Below are positions 61,214 to 64,000 of a stretch of 64,000 nt of DNA, in pieces. The notes beneath the pieces were generated by a model. The model was not told where the DNA came from. It did no database searches and was given only the letters and a program-made list of their open reading frames with translations. How positions within the stretch are numbered: position 1 is the first letter of the stretch; every line of letters starts with the position of its first letter. Position numbers and translations under genes: made by a program. This stretch comes from Sphingobacterium faecale (GTDB lineage Bacteria; Bacteroidota; Bacteroidia; Sphingobacteriales; Sphingobacteriaceae), in contig NZ_JAERTY010000001.1 in NCBI RefSeq assembly GCF_016746095.1, forward strand, positions 62,001 to 126,000. Direction: 5' to 3'.

Positions 61214-61729
61214 TTATTTACCTATTTCTTTAGTAACTATATCGCCAGAAATTGTTTTATCGACGACAATTACCAGTGCAGGAACAGACACATGCGATTG
61301 CTTTTCTCCGATAACTTTTTTATAGGAAAAAACAACATCTCCTGACTCTGACTTCTGTAAGCTTACAGGATTTAGGGTGGTTTCCATGTCCGTTTCGGGC
61401 AGAACTACAGCAATCACGTATTGTTTATCAAAGTCGATTACAGTTGGGAGTCCATCTTCTCCCATAACGGCAGCGGCTTCGAAAACTTTGTCAAACTCGT
61501 CTTGAGTTTGAATTTTAGTGTTTGCAATTGGCGATTTTACATTGTTTTTTACAAAATAACGTTTTGCTACTACATAAGAAATATCCGTAACGATTGGATC
61601 CTTTGTACGCATCTCACTCGTTTCTGTAACCTTTGTATCCGAGGTATCTTTTTTCTCTTGATTGTTACATGATGTAACCGTAACTAAGCCTGCTATAGCC
61701 ATGCTCATAATCATTCCTTTTTTTTTCAT
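61214..61729 (-). CDS. Conserved hypothetical lipoprotein, 171 residues
   Basis: The protein has a lipoprotein signal (MSMAIAGLVTVTSC, lipobox VTSC), a Lys/Thr/Glu-rich linker and a ~120-residue domain (VAKRYFVKNNVKSPI, TQDEFDKVFEAAAVMGEDG, FDKQYVIAVVLPETDMET, PALVIVVDKTISGD). I believe similar proteins are widespread in Bacteroidota but know of no assigned function. The alternating beta pattern and the absence of catalytic-looking residues suggest a binding or inhibitor-like domain. It lies 25 bp after the decayed gene on the same strand and has its own terminator. Confidence 0.75.
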   Translation of the reverse strand: MKKKGMIMSMAIAGLVTVTSCNNQEKKDTSDTKVTETSEMRTKDPIVTDISYVVAKRYFVKNNVKSPIANTKIQTQDEFDKVFEAAAVMGEDGLPTVIDFDKQYVIAVVLPETDMETTLNPVSLQKSESGDVVFSYKKVIGEKQSHVSVPALVIVVDKTISGDIVTKEIGK

Positions 61730-61754
61730 CTGATTTTGTTTTTTATTTAACTTA

Positions 61755-62029
61755 TTAATTTCCTAGAGGATATTCCGTTTCAAGTTCGGTGGGTACATTG
61801 CTCGAACTGGTGTAACCTGAATATTGGTTTTTAGATCCCGAGGCAGTTTGCCCAGAAAGTATGTTTTTGAGGTTCGAGTAACATTTGAAACTGGCAAAAG
61901 AGATGTTATCTTTCCTTCGCTTTCGCTAGAAAACAGCTTTTGTTGCAAATCCTCCCATAAACCCTCAGGCGGTGTTTCTCGATAATCCTTCAACTTGTTG
62001 CGCAGATTTTCTATTTAGTTATTTTTCAT
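61755..62029 (-). pseudogene. Decayed remnant of a sigma-linked outer-membrane protein gene
   Basis: From ATG at 62029 the minus strand reads MKNN, stop, then IENLRNKLKDYRETPPEGLW and EDLQQKLF. The segment LKDY.ETPPEGLWEDL is the usual N-terminus of a family of Bacteroidota membrane proteins encoded after ECF sigma genes, normally about 400-500 residues long. The frame then drifts to an atypical basic sequence ending at 61763. The next frame over gives a more natural Ser/Tyr-rich segment (NQYSGYTSSSNVPTELETEY) ending at 61755. I infer an early nonsense codon plus an internal deletion with frameshift. No sigma gene is next to it. A TTG-initiated 76-codon frame (61763-61993) is open but probably not functional. 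Confidence 0.7.
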
Positions 62030-62045
62030 ATTTGCGCTTTTTTTA

Positions 62046-63176
62046 TTAATTTAAAGCTTTTTCTAACATTTCTTCCAATGCCTTATGACTTAACCGTCTT
62101 CCGATAATGGTCCCATCCGGAGCGATCAGAAAACTATCCGGGATCGGTTGTACACCATATAATTCTGCTACGGGCGCTTTACCCGTAGATAGATCCGAAG
62201 CCTGTGGCCAGTTTAGACCATCTTTAACAATAGCCTCTTTCCATTTTTTTTCGTCTTTTTTGACATCGATCGAGTATTGCAGTATGGTAAAACCTTTATC
62301 CTTGAATTTTTCATACGTCGCTTTCATATGCGGATGCTGTGCTCTGCAGGGTACACACCAGTGTGCCCAAAACTCTAACAGCACATATTTTCCTTTAAAG
62401 TCACTTAGTTTAATAGGTGCTCCAGTGGTGTCAGAAGACGTAAAGTCTGGAGCCTTTTGACCTACAGCGACAGTTTTATTTGCGGCTAATTTATTTGCTA
62501 TATATTTTCCTTGGCTAGATTGTTTCAGCTTGTCCGAAAGATTTGTATATAAGCTGTCGGTGAGACCTATTGGAAGATTATCCTGAAGAACATAAAGATA
62601 ACCCAGCGTGATGTCTGAATTAGGATTGTTTTTCATAAAGTCAATTTTAAAATTGTTGACCGAGTCGCTTTTAGCCTTTATTAGTGCGCCAATATTGTTG
62701 TATTCAGCCGTTCCTTCCTCAAGATTTCTTATCTGTTGTATCAGGGCAGATCTGCGTTTATAGAGCGGGACTAAAAACTCTTGACTTTTTGTGTACGCTT
62801 CATTTGTTTCTGTACCCGATATTTTGATTTCGTCAAGAAGATCTACATGTCCTGTGATTTTTATTTTCCCCGGTTCTAAATAAAAATATGAATTTTTACG
62901 AGGGTTTATTTCACCTAGATGTAAATGTACAAAGTAAGACTTATCTATAAAGCCTTTCAACTGAAATTTATCTCCTATACTGGTTGTGGTTATGGTATCG
63001 ATTTCTGCGCTACCCTCTTTATAGACGATAATGAAGATCTTGTTATTATTCAGACCTTTTATTTCCCCATTGATTTGATAATTGAATTCCTTAGGTTTTT
63101 GCGCTTGCGACTTACTACTTGTACATGCTAGAAGCAAGCATAGTCCAATATTTAAAAGTGTTTTCATTTTACTCAT
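62046..63176 (-). CDS. TlpA-family thiol:disulfide lipoprotein with DUF4369 domain, CVPC (locus 5)
   Basis: The 376-residue protein has a signal with lipobox LLAC near residue 18, so unlike its paralogues it is probably lipid-anchored. A DUF4369 domain spans about 30-125 (FNYQINGEIKGLNNNKIFII) and a helical middle follows. The TlpA domain has FWAHWCVPCRAQHPHM with Cys274 and Cys277 and cis-Pro PIPDSFLIA. Active-site Trp-Ala-His-Trp is unusual against the common WASW/WATW. It lies 18 bp after the SusD of locus 5 on the same strand. A second ATG three codons in (MKTLLNIGLCLLLAC) is an equally good start. Confidence 0.88.
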   Translation of the reverse strand: MSKMKTLLNIGLCLLLACTSSKSQAQKPKEFNYQINGEIKGLNNNKIFIIVYKEGSAEIDTITTTSIGDKFQLKGFIDKSYFVHLHLGEINPRKNSYFYLEPGKIKITGHVDLLDEIKISGTETNEAYTKSQEFLVPLYKRRSALIQQIRNLEEGTAEYNNIGALIKAKSDSVNNFKIDFMKNNPNSDITLGYLYVLQDNLPIGLTDSLYTNLSDKLKQSSQGKYIANKLAANKTVAVGQKAPDFTSSDTTGAPIKLSDFKGKYVLLEFWAHWCVPCRAQHPHMKATYEKFKDKGFTILQYSIDVKKDEKKWKEAIVKDGLNWPQASDLSTGKAPVAELYGVQPIPDSFLIAPDGTIIGRRLSHKALEEMLEKALN

Positions 63177-63194
63177 TTGAATTTTAGATATTAT

Positions 63195-64000
63195 TTAATA
63201 TGTGTTCTGTACGATAGCACCATTACTCGATATAATCTCTGTTACAGGTATAGGGCTCGCATATCGCCTTGAATCTTTTGGTAACGCGTATGTTTTAACG
63301 GGTTCATTGAATAAAACGTTTGTGCCATTGTAAGGGTAAAAATCCCGTGTTAAAATCACATCATCATTAGGGTCATCGTTATTATTATACCTCCGGATGT
63401 CGAACCAGCGTTGTACAAAAGGCATCTCTCTTCTTCTTTCTTCCAAGATCTTTTTTATGGCATCATCTTTAGAGGTCGCCGTCAGATCGACCCATGGCCC
63501 AGGTTTCATCCGTTTTGCTCTCAAGATGTTCAATGTATTCATTGCGCTTGAATAGTCATTATTACGCGCCTGTGCTTCGGCTTTCATGAGTAATACTTCA
63601 GCAACAGTGGGACCCGATGGTATAAAGCTCTTGAAGAAAAACACATAGCCCGGATAGCTGTAGGCGGGTTTGACCATGCCCCGATCATACGAATAGTTTT
63701 CGACCATGTGGTATTGATAGCGCAAGTCGTTGGTCTTATCATAAAGATTGAGCAATGCTTGACTCGGGATGTACCACCAGGTACTGACATCTAACATACG
63801 GAAATATAAAAATTCTTTCCATCCGATCATATCTGTTTGGTCCATATCATTATCATGGGTATACGGATATTTAATTGTCACAGTTTCCGCTTGTGGTGTC
63901 CCACTGTTGATTCCAACGGAACCATCTATGCCGTAGCGCATTTCCGAATTATAGTCTACCAGGGTGCTGTAGTCCTGCAATACAGAATTGGCATGCGCGA
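63195..64000 (-). CDS. SusD/RagB family protein, C-terminal part (5' end outside window, locus 5)
   Basis: The frame is open through the right edge of the window, so the start lies beyond base 64000. The visible ~268 residues hold the SusD C-terminal half: VAEVLLMKAEAQARNNDYSS, AMNTLNILRAKRMKPG, ILEERRREMPFVQRWFDIRR and the ending SPIPVTEIISSNG. It is followed by a TlpA lipoprotein, so this is the end of a further SusCD-TlpA locus whose SusC should lie just outside. Confidence 0.92.
   Translation of the reverse strand, partial: AHANSVLQDYSTLVDYNSEMRYGIDGSVGINSGTPQAETVTIKYPYTHDNDMDQTDMIGWKEFLYFRMLDVSTWWYIPSQALLNLYDKTNDLRYQYHMVENYSYDRGMVKPAYSYPGYVFFFKSFIPSGPTVAEVLLMKAEAQARNNDYSSAMNTLNILRAKRMKPGPWVDLTATSKDDAIKKILEERRREMPFVQRWFDIRRYNNNDDPNDDVILTRDFYPYNGTNVLFNEPVKTYALPKDSRRYASPIPVTEIISSNGAIVQNTY

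Noticed and set aside
1..64000. Search for CRISPR arrays, tRNA or rRNA genes, integrases and complete insertion sequences
   Set aside because: No regularly spaced direct repeats, cloverleaf-like sequence, transposase or integrase frames were found by reading.

Overview
This window looks like chromosomal DNA of a free-living or commensal member of the Bacteroidota, most likely Sphingobacteriaceae (Sphingobacterium/Pedobacter-like). The evidence is four complete ECF sigma / FecR anti-sigma / SusC (TonB receptor with an STN domain) / SusD loci, a type IX secretion type B cargo protein next to PorP/SprF and OmpA-family partners, Bacteroidota-only families (DUF4843, PKD-like lipoprotein, DUF4369-TlpA proteins), and candidate -7 boxes of the TAnnTTTG type. 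I saw no tRNA or rRNA genes, CRISPR array, complete insertion sequence or prophage.

Layout. 1-5.1 kb (+): the 3' part of a large repeat adhesin with a type IX C-terminal sorting domain, then PorP/SprF, then an OmpA/PD40 protein. 5.2-7.4 kb: an ECF sigma factor without FecR, an unrecognised ORF, and a stand-alone AAA+ ATPase. 7.4-19.5 kb (-): locus 1, reading sigma, FecR, SusC, SusD, zinc metalloprotease, with an S9 glutamyl-endopeptidase-like enzyme downstream of a terminator. 19.6-20.6 kb (+): a thioredoxin-reductase-like flavoprotein. 20.7-31.2 kb (+): locus 2, reading sigma, FecR, SusC, SusD, DUF4843 lipoprotein, PKD-like lipoprotein, TlpA. 31.5-34.9 kb (+): a three-gene operon of lactonase, alcohol dehydrogenase and succinate-semialdehyde dehydrogenase, which reads as a gamma-butyrolactone / gamma-hydroxybutyrate to succinate pathway. 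35.1-39.5 kb (-): the GDYXXLXY / DUF4401 / DUF2157 membrane set, a small lipoprotein, and a DUF1016 (YhcG-type) nuclease gene holding two matched palindromes. 39.75-40.04 kb: a broken relic copy of the nearby aldehyde dehydrogenase. 40.2-51.9 kb (+): locus 3, reading sigma, FecR, SusC, SusD, long TlpA, S41 protease, DUF4369-TlpA. 52.1-60.2 kb (+): locus 4, reading sigma, FecR, SusC, SusD, TlpA. 60.6-62.0 kb: a small ORF, a lipoprotein and a decayed gene. 62.0-64 kb (-): the end of locus 5 (SusD, cut by the window edge, then a TlpA lipoprotein).

How the genes work together. Each ECF/FecR/SusCD unit should be a substrate-sensing uptake system: the SusC STN domain signals through FecR to release the sigma factor, which switches on the receptor operon. 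None of these loci carries a glycoside hydrolase. They carry secreted proteases (metzincin, S9, S41) or envelope thiol-disulfide proteins of the TlpA family. Four of the five SusCD loci have a TlpA partner, and the five TlpA proteins each have a different CxPC active site. The simplest reading is a cluster for capture and processing of proteins or peptides, possibly disulfide-bonded ones, rather than of glycans. That reading is inference.
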